Source: an uncultured Desulfarculaceae bacterium (GTDB taxonomy: Bacteria; Desulfobacterota; Desulfarculia; Desulfarculales; Desulfarculaceae). Taken from it: a DNA stretch of 19,003 bases. The DNA lies in contig CALERA010000494.1 of NCBI GenBank assembly GCA_937908275.1, forward strand, positions 1-19,003, given 5' to 3'. The translations under genes and the position numbers were made by a program. Below are positions 1-6,426 of the stretch, piece by piece. The notes beneath the pieces were generated by a model. It was not told the DNA's origin. It did no database searches and saw only the letters and a list, made by a program, of their open reading frames with translations. Position 1 is the first letter of the stretch, and every line of letters begins with the position of its first letter.

Positions 1-1
1 T

Positions 2-52
2 CCGGAGGGGGTCTGGCGGGTGCTGGACCGGCTCCCCGCGCCCTGGTCCTGA
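2..52 (+). CDS. 3' end of an unidentified gene (partial)
   Basis: The first bases read as an open frame of 16 residues ending ...RLPAPWS and a TGA stop at 50-52. The frame is open from the window edge and the composition resembles neighbouring coding DNA. Too little is visible to name a family. It could equally be chance readthrough in GC-rich DNA, so it is listed only as a possible gene tail upstream of the methyltransferase. Confidence 0.3.
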   Translation, partial: PEGVWRVLDRLPAPWS

Positions 53-86
53 GGGTCGGTCGGGAGCGCAGGACAGCCACGCGACG

Positions 87-983
87 ATGGAGGTTGGGGT
101 GGAGCGCCGCCGGATCGCGGAAAAGGTTTCCCGCACCGCAACCTGGACCTGCCTGGGCCGGGCGGTGGCCGCCCTGGAGCCGGACCCGGTCTATCACGGC
201 CCCGACCACCTGGCCCCCCGCCTGCTGCCGGCCTGGCTGGCCTGGGTCCTGCGCTCGTCCTGGGCGCGGCCCTATTTCCGCCGCCTGGGCGGCCCGGGCA
301 TCCACGAGTACGTCCTGGCCCGCACCAAACACCTCGACGCCGCCCTGCAGCAGGCCCTGGCCCAGGGGATCGGCCAGGTCCTGATCCTGGGCGCGGGCTT
401 CGACACCCGGGCCCTGCGCTTCGGCCCCAAAGCCCCCGGGGCGCGCTTTTTCGAGCTGGACGCCGCCGTCACCCAGGCGGCCAAGCGGGGCCAACTGGCC
501 AAGCGCGGCCTGGCCGAGCCGCCGGGCCTGGCCTATGTGACCCTGGACCTGGAGGGCGGCGACCTGGCCGCCAGCCTGGGCCGGGCCGGCTTCGTCCCGG
601 GCCAGGCCAGCCTCTTCCTGGCCGAGGGCCTGACCATGTACCTGGAGCCCCCGGCCGTGGACCGGCTCCTGGCCGACCTGCACGAACTGGGCGGACCGGG
701 CAGCCGCCTGGTCTTCGACTACGTGCACGGCTCGGTGCTGCGGGGCGAGGGCCGCTACTTCGGCGAGGCCCAGATCACGGCCCGGGTGGCCAAGGCGGGC
801 GAGAAGTGGCGCTTCGGCATCGACGAGGGCGGGCTGGCCGGGTTCCTGGCCGCCCGCGGCTGGCGGCTGGCGGAGCAGATGGACGCCGCGGCCCTGGAGG
901 CGGCCTATTTCTCCCGGCCCTCCCCCCGGGGGCCGGGCCGGGTCAACGGGGTCCACGCCCTGGCCAGCGCCATCCGGGCCTAG
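87..983 (+). CDS. class I SAM-dependent methyltransferase, PPM1/LCMT-like family
   Basis: The product (298 aa) is a predicted cytoplasmic S-adenosylmethionine-dependent methyltransferase of the leucine carboxyl methyltransferase-like group (PF04072/TIGR00027 type). An N-terminal helical part (about 1-90) is followed by the family stretch HEYVLARTKHLDAAL, then the glycine-rich SAM loop LILGAGFDTRALRF near residues 99-112, and an acidic strand-2 end (FFELDAA) that would hold the SAM ribose. FLAEGLTMYL in the middle is also typical. The methyl acceptor cannot be read from sequence; bacterial members are mostly annotated only as methyltransferases or as acting in secondary metabolism. The start is uncertain: ATG 87 lacks a good ribosome site, whereas GTG 99 has GGAGG at 89-93, five bases upstream. 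It converges on the binding-protein gene with a shared hairpin between them. Confidence 0.85.
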   Translation: MEVGVERRRIAEKVSRTATWTCLGRAVAALEPDPVYHGPDHLAPRLLPAWLAWVLRSSWARPYFRRLGGPGIHEYVLARTKHLDAALQQALAQGIGQVLILGAGFDTRALRFGPKAPGARFFELDAAVTQAAKRGQLAKRGLAEPPGLAYVTLDLEGGDLAASLGRAGFVPGQASLFLAEGLTMYLEPPAVDRLLADLHELGGPGSRLVFDYVHGSVLRGEGRYFGEAQITARVAKAGEKWRFGIDEGGLAGFLAARGWRLAEQMDAAALEAAYFSRPSPRGPGRVNGVHALASAIRA

Positions 984-1005
984 CCCGGCCCGCTCGGGGC
1001 CGGGC
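983..1005. terminator. shared hairpin between convergent genes
   Basis: A perfect 9-bp inverted repeat, GCCCGGCCC / GGGCCGGGC, with a 5-base loop begins at the last base of the methyltransferase stop codon and lies before the end of the convergent binding-protein gene. There is no T-run on either side, so it is a plausible two-way transcription block but not a canonical intrinsic terminator. Confidence 0.5.
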
Positions 1006-1017
1006 AGGGCGGGCGGG

Positions 1018-1773
1018 CTAATACTGCGCCCGGATGCGTCCGGCGATGCCCTCCTCGTTGAGCTCCTTCAGCGCCCGGTCGAAGCCATCCGCCAGCTCCT
1101 GGGCCTGGGCGCCCTGGGCCTTGGCGAAGCCGATGAACAGAGGCGCGGAGGAGAGGGTGCGCTGGTTCTCCAGCCGATGGAGGAGCTTGAGCTGGAGGGC
1201 CACGTGATTCAGGGTCAGCTCGTTGCCCAGGGCCACGTCGCTCCTGCCCTCGGCCAGGTCCCGCAGCAGGGTGGCGGGGTCGGCGGCCTCGACCTTGTTC
1301 AGGCCCTTGAGGTCGTCGATCAGCGGGCCGTAGGCGTAGCCGGCGTTGACCCCCACCCGCAGCTTGGCCAGGTCGGGCACCCCCTGCACCCGCACCCCGG
1401 AGCCCTTGCGCACCATGGCCGCCACCCGCTCCTGGGCCAGGGGCCGGTGGGGGAAGACCAGGAAGGCCTCCCGCTCCGGGGTCTGGTAGAGGCTCAGGAT
1501 GGCCTGCGCCTGGCCGGCCTGGACCTGGGCCAGGGCCTGGGTCCAGGACATGAACCTGAACACCGGCTCCAGGCCCAGGCGCTGGCAGGTCTCCTGCACC
1601 AGCTCCACGCACAGGCCCCGGGGCTGGCCGTCCTCCAGGAATTCATAGGGCGGGTATTCCTCGCAGGCGATGACCAGCTCCTGGGCCTGGGCCGCCAGGG
1701 GGGCCGCCAGGAGCCACAGGACCGCCATGATCGCCAGACCGAGGCCTCGCCAACCGCTTCTTGCCTTGCCCAT
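1018..1773 (-). CDS. periplasmic substrate-binding protein, family 3 (amino-acid type)
   Basis: The product (251 aa) is an exported solute-binding protein of the SBP_bac_3 family (PF00497). Residues 1-30 form a Sec signal peptide: basic start MGKARSGWR, hydrophobic core, and a likely cut after AQA. The mature protein starts with the family's typical first strand (LVIACEEYPPYEF) and continues with GLCVELVQETCQRLG and an internal hinge region (LRVGVNAGYAYG). The length fits a full two-lobed domain. No permease or ATPase gene adjoins it, so it may be an orphan receptor or serve a transporter elsewhere; the ligand is probably a small amino-acid-like compound (inference). ATG 1773 has AAGGAG at 1779-1784, six bases upstream, and a promoter about 50 bases further up. 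Confidence 0.88.
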   Translation of the reverse strand: MGKARSGWRGLGLAIMAVLWLLAAPLAAQAQELVIACEEYPPYEFLEDGQPRGLCVELVQETCQRLGLEPVFRFMSWTQALAQVQAGQAQAILSLYQTPEREAFLVFPHRPLAQERVAAMVRKGSGVRVQGVPDLAKLRVGVNAGYAYGPLIDDLKGLNKVEAADPATLLRDLAEGRSDVALGNELTLNHVALQLKLLHRLENQRTLSSAPLFIGFAKAQGAQAQELADGFDRALKELNEEGIAGRIRAQY

Positions 1774-1830
1774 GCTCGCTCCTTGTGCCGCGCTCCCCGG
1801 AATGCCGTGAACTCAGTGAAGTCATTCGTC

Positions 1831-1859
1831 ATCATAGCGCCGCGGGCGTCCCCGGGCAA
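1831..1859 (-). promoter_or_regulatory. sigma-70-like promoter of the binding-protein gene
   Basis: Read on the minus strand, TTGCCC (1854-1859) is followed after 17 bases by TATGAT (1831-1836), a 4/6 and a 5/6 match to the -35 and -10 consensus. The predicted start near 1824 leaves a leader of about 50 bases before ATG 1773. Confidence 0.6.
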
Positions 1860-1891
1860 TCGCGGCTTGCGGGGGGCGGGCGTCGGGCGGC

Positions 1892-1920
1892 TTTACCTCC
1901 CGCCCGACGGTTGATATAGT
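1892..1920 (+). promoter_or_regulatory. sigma-70-like promoter placing the RNA start at the amidohydrolase ATG
   Basis: TTTACC (1892-1897), a 17-base spacer, then TATAGT (1915-1920). These are 4/6 and 5/6 matches to consensus. Transcription would begin 6-8 bases past the -10, at about 1926-1928, which is the ATG itself. No Shine-Dalgarno sequence lies upstream, so the message appears leaderless. This also rules against the in-frame GTG at 1919, which lies inside the -10 box. Confidence 0.55.
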
Positions 1921-1927
1921 GACCGCC

Positions 1928-2755
1928 ATGATCGTGGATGTGCACACCCATATCTTCCCGCCCGAGGTGGTGGCCGACCGCGCCCGCTTCCTGGAGGGCG
2001 AACCCTTCTTCAGCGCCATCTACGCCGACCCCAAGGCCAACCTGGTCACGGCCCAGGGCCTGGTGGCGGCCATGGACCGCGACGGGGTGGACATCTCCTG
2101 GGCCATGGGCTTCCCCTGGGTGCGGGCGGAGAACTCCCGCCGGCACAACGACTACCTGGCCCAGGCCGTGGCCGAGCACCCCGCCCGCCTGCGGGGCCTG
2201 GCCTGCGTGCATCCCCCGGCCCCCTGGGCCCTGGCCGAGGCCCGGCGCGCCCTGGAGCTGGGCCTGCACGGCCTGGGCGAGCTGGCCTTCTATGACAGCG
2301 ACCTGGACCTGGCCAGCCTGGCCCCGCTCTGCGAACTCTGCGCCGCATATGACCGGCCGCTCTTGCTGCACACCAACGAGCCGGTGGGCCACCAGTATCC
2401 CGGCAAGGCCCCCATGACCCTGAAGGCCCTCTACGACCTCCTGGCCGGCCATCCCCGCACCAAGTTCGTCCTGGCCCACATGGGGGCGGGCCTGTTCTTC
2501 TTCAACCTGCTCAAGAAGGAAGTGGCCGGGGTGCTGGCCAACACCTGGCTGGACACCGCCGCCGCGCCCTTCCTCTACCGCCCCCGGGCCTACGCCCTGG
2601 CCCTGGAGCTGCTGGGGCCGGGCCGCCTGCTCTACGGCAGCGACCATCCCCTGCTGGGCCTGCCCCGCTACCGCAAGGAGCTGGACCAGGCCGGGCTCTC
2701 TCCCGAGGAGTTGGCCGACATCCTGGGCCGCTCCGCCCTGGCCCTGATTCCCTGA
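1928..2755 (+). CDS. amidohydrolase-family TIM-barrel metal hydrolase
   Basis: The product (275 aa) is a cytoplasmic metal-dependent hydrolase or decarboxylase of the Amidohydro_2 type (PF04909). It opens with the strand-1 metal motif VDVHTH (His6, His8). Further likely ligands are His148 (LLLHTNEP), His184 (VLAHMG) and Asp239 (YGSDHPLL), in the expected order for the superfamily. No signal peptide is present. The substrate is unknown; relatives act on aromatic acids, lactones or amides. ATG 1928 is chosen over GTG 1919 because family proteins start at this strand and the promoter's -10 box covers the GTG. It is followed after 20 bases by rmuC on the same strand, suggesting co-transcription. 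Confidence 0.88.
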   Translation: MIVDVHTHIFPPEVVADRARFLEGEPFFSAIYADPKANLVTAQGLVAAMDRDGVDISWAMGFPWVRAENSRRHNDYLAQAVAEHPARLRGLACVHPPAPWALAEARRALELGLHGLGELAFYDSDLDLASLAPLCELCAAYDRPLLLHTNEPVGHQYPGKAPMTLKALYDLLAGHPRTKFVLAHMGAGLFFFNLLKKEVAGVLANTWLDTAAAPFLYRPRAYALALELLGPGRLLYGSDHPLLGLPRYRKELDQAGLSPEELADILGRSALALIP

Positions 2756-2775
2756 AACCCTTCCTTGGTGAGGTC

Positions 2776-4368
2776 ATGACCCAGGAACAACTGCTTTTGC
2801 TTGGCCTGGGCCTGCTGGCCTTGGCCCTGATCCTGCTCGTGGTCCTCCTGGCCCAGTTGGCCCGCCTGCGGCGCGACAACCCCCTGGAGGCGGTCCTGCG
2901 CCAGGAAATGACTACCAGTCGCCAGGAGGCGGCCCAGGAGGCGCGGCAACTGCGCGAGGAGATGGCCGAGGGCTTCGCCCGCCTCAGTCAGGCCCTCTTG
3001 GAGGGCCAGGACCGCGCCGCCAACGCCCAGGAGGCCCAGCTCAACAAGTTCGGCACCCAGTTGGAGGTCTTCCGCCGCCTGCTGGAGGGCCAGTTCGCCC
3101 AGTTCCGCAGCGAGGCCGAGACCGGGGCCCAACGCATGCGCCAGGAGGTCAACCAGGGCCTGACCCGCCTGGGCCAGACCCAGGCCGAGAGCCTCAAGGA
3201 GCTTTCCCTGGCCCAGCAGGAGCGCCTGGCCACGGTGGCGGCCCAGACCGAGCGCCTGGTGGCCACCAGCGAGCAGCGCCAGGAGGCCCTGCGCCTGGGT
3301 CTGGAGCAGGGCCTCAAGGCCGGGCGCGAGGAGATGGCCGCCCGCCTGGGCGAGGCCAAGGCCGAGCTGGCCCAGGTGGCCAAGGCCGTGGCCGAGAGCC
3401 TGGAGCGGATGCGGGGGGAGAACCAGGCCAAGCTGGAGCAGATGCGCCAGACCGTGGACGAGAAGCTCCAGGGCACCCTGGAAAAGCGCCTGGGCGAGAG
3501 CTTCGGCCTGGTCAGCCGCCAGTTGGAGATGGTCCACAAGAGCGTGGGCGAGATGCAGTCCCTGGCCGCCGGGGTGGGGGACCTGAAACGGGTCCTGACC
3601 AACGTCAAGGCCCGGGGGGTCTGGGGCGAGATCCAGTTGGGCGCTCTGCTGGACGAGGTCTTCCTCCCCGAGCAGGTGGTCAAGAACGTGGAGGTGCGGC
3701 CGGGATCGGGCCTGCGGGTGGAGTTCGCCCTGCGCCTGCCCGGGCCGGCCGACGACAACGAGCTGCTCCTGCCCATCGACGCCAAGTTCCCCCAGGAGGA
3801 CTACGAACGCCTGCTGGACGCGGCCGAGCGGGCCGACGCCCCGGCCGAGGAGGCGGCCATCCGCGCCCTGGAGGCCCGGGTGCGGGGCTTTGCCAAGGAC
3901 ATCTGCGAAAAGTACGTCTGCCCGCCCCACAGCACCGATTTCGCCATCATGTACCTGCCCACCGAGGGGCTCTACGCCGAGGTCCTGCGCCGGCCGGGCC
4001 TGGCCGAGTCCCTCTGGCGCGACTGGCGGATCCAGGTGGCCGGTCCCACCACCCTGTCCTCGATCCTCAGCAGCTTCAAGATGGGCTTCCGCACCCTGGC
4101 CATCCAGAAGCGCTCCGGCGAGGTCTGGCAGGTGCTGGGCGCGGTCAAGACCGAGTTCGGCAAGTATGGCGAGGTCTTGGACAAGGTGCGCAAGAAACTC
4201 CAGGAGGGCGAGAACCTCATCGACAAGGTGGCGGTGCGCAAACGGGCCATTGAGCGCCAGCTCAAGACCGTGCAGACCCTGCCCGAGGCCGAGGCCGCCG
4301 GGCTCCTGGGCCTGGCCGGGGACGGCGGGGAGCCGGAGCCCGAGGAGGTCGAGGGCCAGGAGGACTAG
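2776..4368 (+). CDS. rmuC: RmuC-family DNA recombination protein
   Basis: The product (530 aa) is a membrane-anchored RmuC protein (PF02646). In E. coli, RmuC limits recombination at inverted repeats and its core resembles restriction-type nucleases. Residues 4-26 are one hydrophobic N-terminal helix. A long glutamine- and glutamate-rich coiled coil follows (about 30-270), then the conserved core (about 270-480) with GVWGEIQLGALL, LLPIDAKFPQEDY and the central FAIMYLPTEGLYAEVL. The PIDAKFP stretch holds the presumed nuclease-fold acidic and lysine residues. The C-terminus is acidic and of low complexity. ATG 2776 has GGTGAGG just upstream and lies 20 bases after the amidohydrolase stop, so the two are probably one transcription unit. 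A strong hairpin follows the stop. Confidence 0.95.
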   Translation: MTQEQLLLLGLGLLALALILLVVLLAQLARLRRDNPLEAVLRQEMTTSRQEAAQEARQLREEMAEGFARLSQALLEGQDRAANAQEAQLNKFGTQLEVFRRLLEGQFAQFRSEAETGAQRMRQEVNQGLTRLGQTQAESLKELSLAQQERLATVAAQTERLVATSEQRQEALRLGLEQGLKAGREEMAARLGEAKAELAQVAKAVAESLERMRGENQAKLEQMRQTVDEKLQGTLEKRLGESFGLVSRQLEMVHKSVGEMQSLAAGVGDLKRVLTNVKARGVWGEIQLGALLDEVFLPEQVVKNVEVRPGSGLRVEFALRLPGPADDNELLLPIDAKFPQEDYERLLDAAERADAPAEEAAIRALEARVRGFAKDICEKYVCPPHSTDFAIMYLPTEGLYAEVLRRPGLAESLWRDWRIQVAGPTTLSSILSSFKMGFRTLAIQKRSGEVWQVLGAVKTEFGKYGEVLDKVRKKLQEGENLIDKVAVRKRAIERQLKTVQTLPEAEAAGLLGLAGDGGEPEPEEVEGQED

Positions 4369-4369
4369 G

Positions 4370-4391
4370 GCCCCGGCCGGGCGGCCGGGGC
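4370..4391 (+). terminator. hairpin terminator after rmuC
   Basis: GCCCCGGCC (4370-4378), a 4-base loop, then GGCCGGGGC (4383-4391) form a perfect 9-bp GC stem starting two bases after the rmuC stop. The trailing sequence GACTCTTG has only a weak T content, so termination may be partial or factor-assisted. Confidence 0.6.
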
Positions 4392-4485
4392 GACTCTTGA
4401 GCGCTCCTCAGGGTCGTGGCGCCGCAAACACGTGCCTTCGCACCGATTTTCCGCCAAAACCAGGCCCCCGGACCCGGAAAGCCGC

Positions 4486-4514
4486 TGGACTATGGCCGGC
4501 GGCCTTGTTACGAT
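4486..4514 (+). promoter_or_regulatory. sigma-70-like promoter of the MgtC/SapB gene
   Basis: TGGACT (4486-4491), a 17-base spacer and TACGAT (4509-4514), each 4/6 to consensus, lie between the rmuC terminator and the next start codon. The predicted leader is about 37 bases and contains a clear ribosome site, GGAGGT at 4546-4551. Confidence 0.5.
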
Positions 4515-4557
4515 TCTGTGACACGCGCCAACCCAGCCCCGCGCGGGAGGTGGCCCT

Positions 4558-5250
4558 ATGTTCGTCGATCAGCCAACCATGATCCTGCGCATCCTCCTGG
4601 CCGCGTTCCTGGGTCTGTTGGTGGGCCTGGAGCGCGAACGCCACGGCCGCGCCGCCGGCCTGCGCACCTGCATGCTGGTCAGCATGGCCGGCGCCCTGAT
4701 CATGAGCCTGTCCCTGCACCTCTGCCAGATGTTCGACGCCGCCGGCACCGCCAGCGCCTTCCGTCTGGACCCCGGCCGCCTGCCCTCCTACGCCATGGCC
4801 GGCATGGGCTTCCTGGGGGCCGGGGCCATCATCCAGGGATCGCTCAGCGCCCGGGGGGTGACCACCGCCGCGGCCATGTGGTGCTGCACCGGGGTGGGCC
4901 TGGCGGTGGGCGCGGGGCTCTACCTGCCCTCCCTGGTGGCGGTGGCCCTGGTCCTCGTCGCCCTGAACCTCTTGCGCCCCCTGGCCCGGCTGGTGCCCCA
5001 CGAGCAGTACGTCAGCCTGGTCGTGGAGAGCGACGACCACCAGATCCGGGTGGCGGTGCGCACCCTGCTGGCCGAGTACAAGATCGCGGTGCTCTTCGCC
5101 GGCCGCGAGCGCTGCGTCACCGGCGGCGGGGTGCGCTACACCTACTCCCTGGTCATCCCCTCGGGCATGCAGTGGAACGACATGCTCCAGCGCCTGGAGG
5201 TCATGCCCGGCCTGAAGTGCTACTCCTGGCTGGAGAGCAAGGTGCCCTGA
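4558..5250 (+). CDS. MgtC/SapB family inner-membrane protein
   Basis: The product (230 aa) is a predicted inner-membrane protein of the MgtC/SapB family (PF02308). Residues 1-145 carry several hydrophobic helices with family hallmarks: ILLAAFLGLLVGLERERHG, AGLRTCMLVSMAGAL, and YAMAGMGFLGAGAII followed by RGVTTAAAMWCC. Residues about 150-230 form a soluble C-terminal domain resembling the ACT-like tail of MgtC. Family members are linked to low-magnesium survival and modulation of F-type ATP synthase in pathogens, but many environmental paralogues have unknown roles, so the mgtC symbol is not assigned. ATG 4558 is preferred over ATG 4579 because GGAGGT lies six bases upstream. No terminator follows; rnc has its own promoter. 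Confidence 0.92.
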   Translation: MFVDQPTMILRILLAAFLGLLVGLERERHGRAAGLRTCMLVSMAGALIMSLSLHLCQMFDAAGTASAFRLDPGRLPSYAMAGMGFLGAGAIIQGSLSARGVTTAAAMWCCTGVGLAVGAGLYLPSLVAVALVLVALNLLRPLARLVPHEQYVSLVVESDDHQIRVAVRTLLAEYKIAVLFAGRERCVTGGGVRYTYSLVIPSGMQWNDMLQRLEVMPGLKCYSWLESKVP

Positions 5251-5269
5251 CCTCGGCGGCCCCCCTGGT

Positions 5270-5298
5270 TTGACAGGCCCGCCGGCGTGCAACATACT
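5270..5298 (+). promoter_or_regulatory. sigma-70-like promoter of rnc
   Basis: A perfect TTGACA (5270-5275), a 17-base spacer and CATACT (5293-5298, 4/6) predict an RNA start near 5305. The start falls downstream of the in-frame ATG at 5287, so that ATG cannot begin the protein made from this transcript; ATG 5347 can. Confidence 0.65.
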
Positions 5299-5346
5299 TG
5301 TCACGACGCCGGCCCCGCTCCCTTTTCTCCAGCTCACAACGGCAGC

Positions 5347-6066
5347 ATGGACGCGCAACGTCAGCAAAACCTGGAAAATCTCGCCCGGCGGCTGGGCCAC
5401 GGGTTCGCCGACCTGGGCTGGCTGCACGCCGCCCTTTGCCACTCCTCCTACGTCCACGAGCACCCCGAGGAGGAGTCCGGCTCCAACGAACGCCTGGAAT
5501 ACCTGGGCGACGCGGTGCTGGAGCTGGTGATCACCGAGCTGCTCTACCACCGCTTTCCCCAGGCCAGCGAGGGCCAGCTCAGCAAGGCCCGCTCCGGAGT
5601 GGTCAACGAGAGCCGCCTGGCCGCCACCGCCCGGGAGCTGGACCTGGGCTCCCACCTGCTCCTGGGCCGGGGCGAGGAGTCCCAGAGCGGCCACGAGAAG
5701 CCCAGCATCCTGGCCGACGCCCTGGAGGCGGTGGTGGCGGCGATCTACCTGGACGGCGGCCTGGAGGCGGCCCGGGGGGTGATCCACGGCCTGCTGGAGC
5801 CGGTGGCCGAGCAATCCATCCTGCGCGCGCCCAAGAAGGACTACAAGACCCGCCTCCAGGAGCGGGTGCAGGAGGCCCTGCACATCACCCCGCGCTACCG
5901 CCTGGTGGGGGCCGAGGGGCCGGACCACCAGAAGCTCTTCCAGGTGGCCCTGGAAATCGACGGCCAGACCATCTGCACCGGCAGCGGCCACTCCAAAAAG
6001 GAGGCCGAGCAGGCCGCCGCCCAGCAGGGCCTGGAGCTCTGGCCGCCCCGGGAGCCGGAAGACTAG
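5347..6066 (+). CDS. rnc: ribonuclease III
   Basis: The product (239 aa) is RNase III, the double-strand-specific endonuclease that processes rRNA precursors and structured mRNAs. The catalytic domain (about 8-155) contains the signature NERLEYLGDAVLEL (47-60), giving metal-binding Glu48, Glu51 and Asp55, and LADALEAVVAAIYL, giving Asp125 and Glu128. A double-stranded-RNA-binding domain follows (about 160-232: DYKTRLQERVQE, then GSGHSKKEAEQAAA). The length is close to the usual 220-240 residues. ATG 5347 is chosen because the promoter's predicted RNA start lies after the upstream ATG 5287 and family homology begins only near residue 8 from this Met. era and lepB, common neighbours elsewhere, are absent here. 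Confidence 0.96.
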   Translation: MDAQRQQNLENLARRLGHGFADLGWLHAALCHSSYVHEHPEEESGSNERLEYLGDAVLELVITELLYHRFPQASEGQLSKARSGVVNESRLAATARELDLGSHLLLGRGEESQSGHEKPSILADALEAVVAAIYLDGGLEAARGVIHGLLEPVAEQSILRAPKKDYKTRLQERVQEALHITPRYRLVGAEGPDHQKLFQVALEIDGQTICTGSGHSKKEAEQAAAQQGLELWPPREPED

Positions 6067-6112
6067 TCACAAGGTATTAGCCTCGCGCCCGGGCCCCCGC
6101 CCAGAGCCGTCC

Positions 6113-6127
6113 TTCCAACCGTTGGAA
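6113..6127. promoter_or_regulatory. 15-bp palindrome, possible operator
   Basis: TTCCAAC - C - GTTGGAA is a perfect 7-bp dyad around one central base, 47 bases after the rnc stop. Its short, symmetric form is that of a dimeric repressor or activator site and not of a terminator. The cognate regulator is unknown. Confidence 0.4.
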
Positions 6128-6141
6128 ATTTCGTCGTTAAT

Positions 6142-6189
6142 TCAGGAGGTAACTCTTTGTGCTAGTCGTTTAGTCAGAATTCCTCCTGA
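6142..6189 (+). repeat. inverted repeat with Shine-Dalgarno-like and anti-SD-like arms
   Basis: TCAGGAGG (6142-6149) and CCTCCTGA (6182-6189) are perfect 8-base complements enclosing a 32-base AT-rich loop. One arm resembles a ribosome-binding site and the other its complement. No sizeable open frame follows the SD-like arm, so it is more likely an RNA structure or protein site than a translated leader. Confidence 0.4.
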
Positions 6190-6217
6190 TATTGTGCTTG
6201 ACTTGTCACAACCGCCT

Positions 6218-6230
6218 TGGCATGTTGCCA
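6218..6230. promoter_or_regulatory. 13-bp palindrome TGGCA-TGT-TGCCA, possible operator
   Basis: A perfect 5-bp dyad around three bases overlaps the weak -10 element (6221-6226) that pairs with TTGACT at 6198. That is the position expected for a repressor site. It is not a sigma-54 promoter, because the GG and GC pairs are too close. Confidence 0.35.
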
Positions 6231-6416
6231 GACGGAGGTTCACGAACGATCTCCACGCGACTCGGCCCGTGACGCCAGTTGAGCGTCGACAGCCTGCCCC
6301 GGGCCGGGTCCACGGTCCATGACCGACCGAATCATTCCATCCAATTCATGAGCGCGGCGTTTCCCCGCCGGCCGGAGCCCTTCACACCGGGTCCGGGCCG
6401 GTCCGCGGCGATGTTT

Positions 6417-6420
6417 GGAG
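6417..6420 (+). promoter_or_regulatory. ribosome-binding site deciding the VWA gene start
   Basis: GGAG at 6417-6420 lies six bases before ATG 6427. The alternatives TTG 6415 and ATG 6421 overlap or abut this site, so ATG 6427 is the likely start. It also gives a compact signal peptide beginning MRSIGIV. Confidence 0.6.
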
Positions 6421-6426
6421 ATGGGC

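Larger units (their letters stand above)
6067..6426. other. intergenic leader of the VWA-tubulin operon, lower GC with dyads
   Basis: These 360 bases hold no convincing gene. The central part, about 6110-6235, is clearly richer in A and T than the surrounding DNA. It contains three separate inverted repeats (annotated separately) and candidate promoter elements, for example TTGACT at 6198-6203 with a weak CATGTT 17 bases later, and an extended -10-like TGATATTGT at 6187-6195. I cannot choose one promoter with confidence. The following 190 bases (6236-6426) would form a long untranslated leader and are GC-rich. Confidence 0.6.

Noticed and set aside
1919..1927. Upstream GTG start for the amidohydrolase
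   Set aside because: It lies inside the -10 box of the best promoter, and the family's N-terminus begins at the ATG 1928.
6217..6230. Sigma-54 promoter-like TTGGCATGTTGCCA ahead of the VWA operon
   Set aside because: The GG and GC are separated by 6 bases, not the required 10; it is better described as a palindrome.
6122..6322. 66-residue plus-strand frame in the leader of the VWA operon
   Set aside because: It starts at TTG without a proper ribosome site, crosses the inverted repeats, and its composition is not protein-like.
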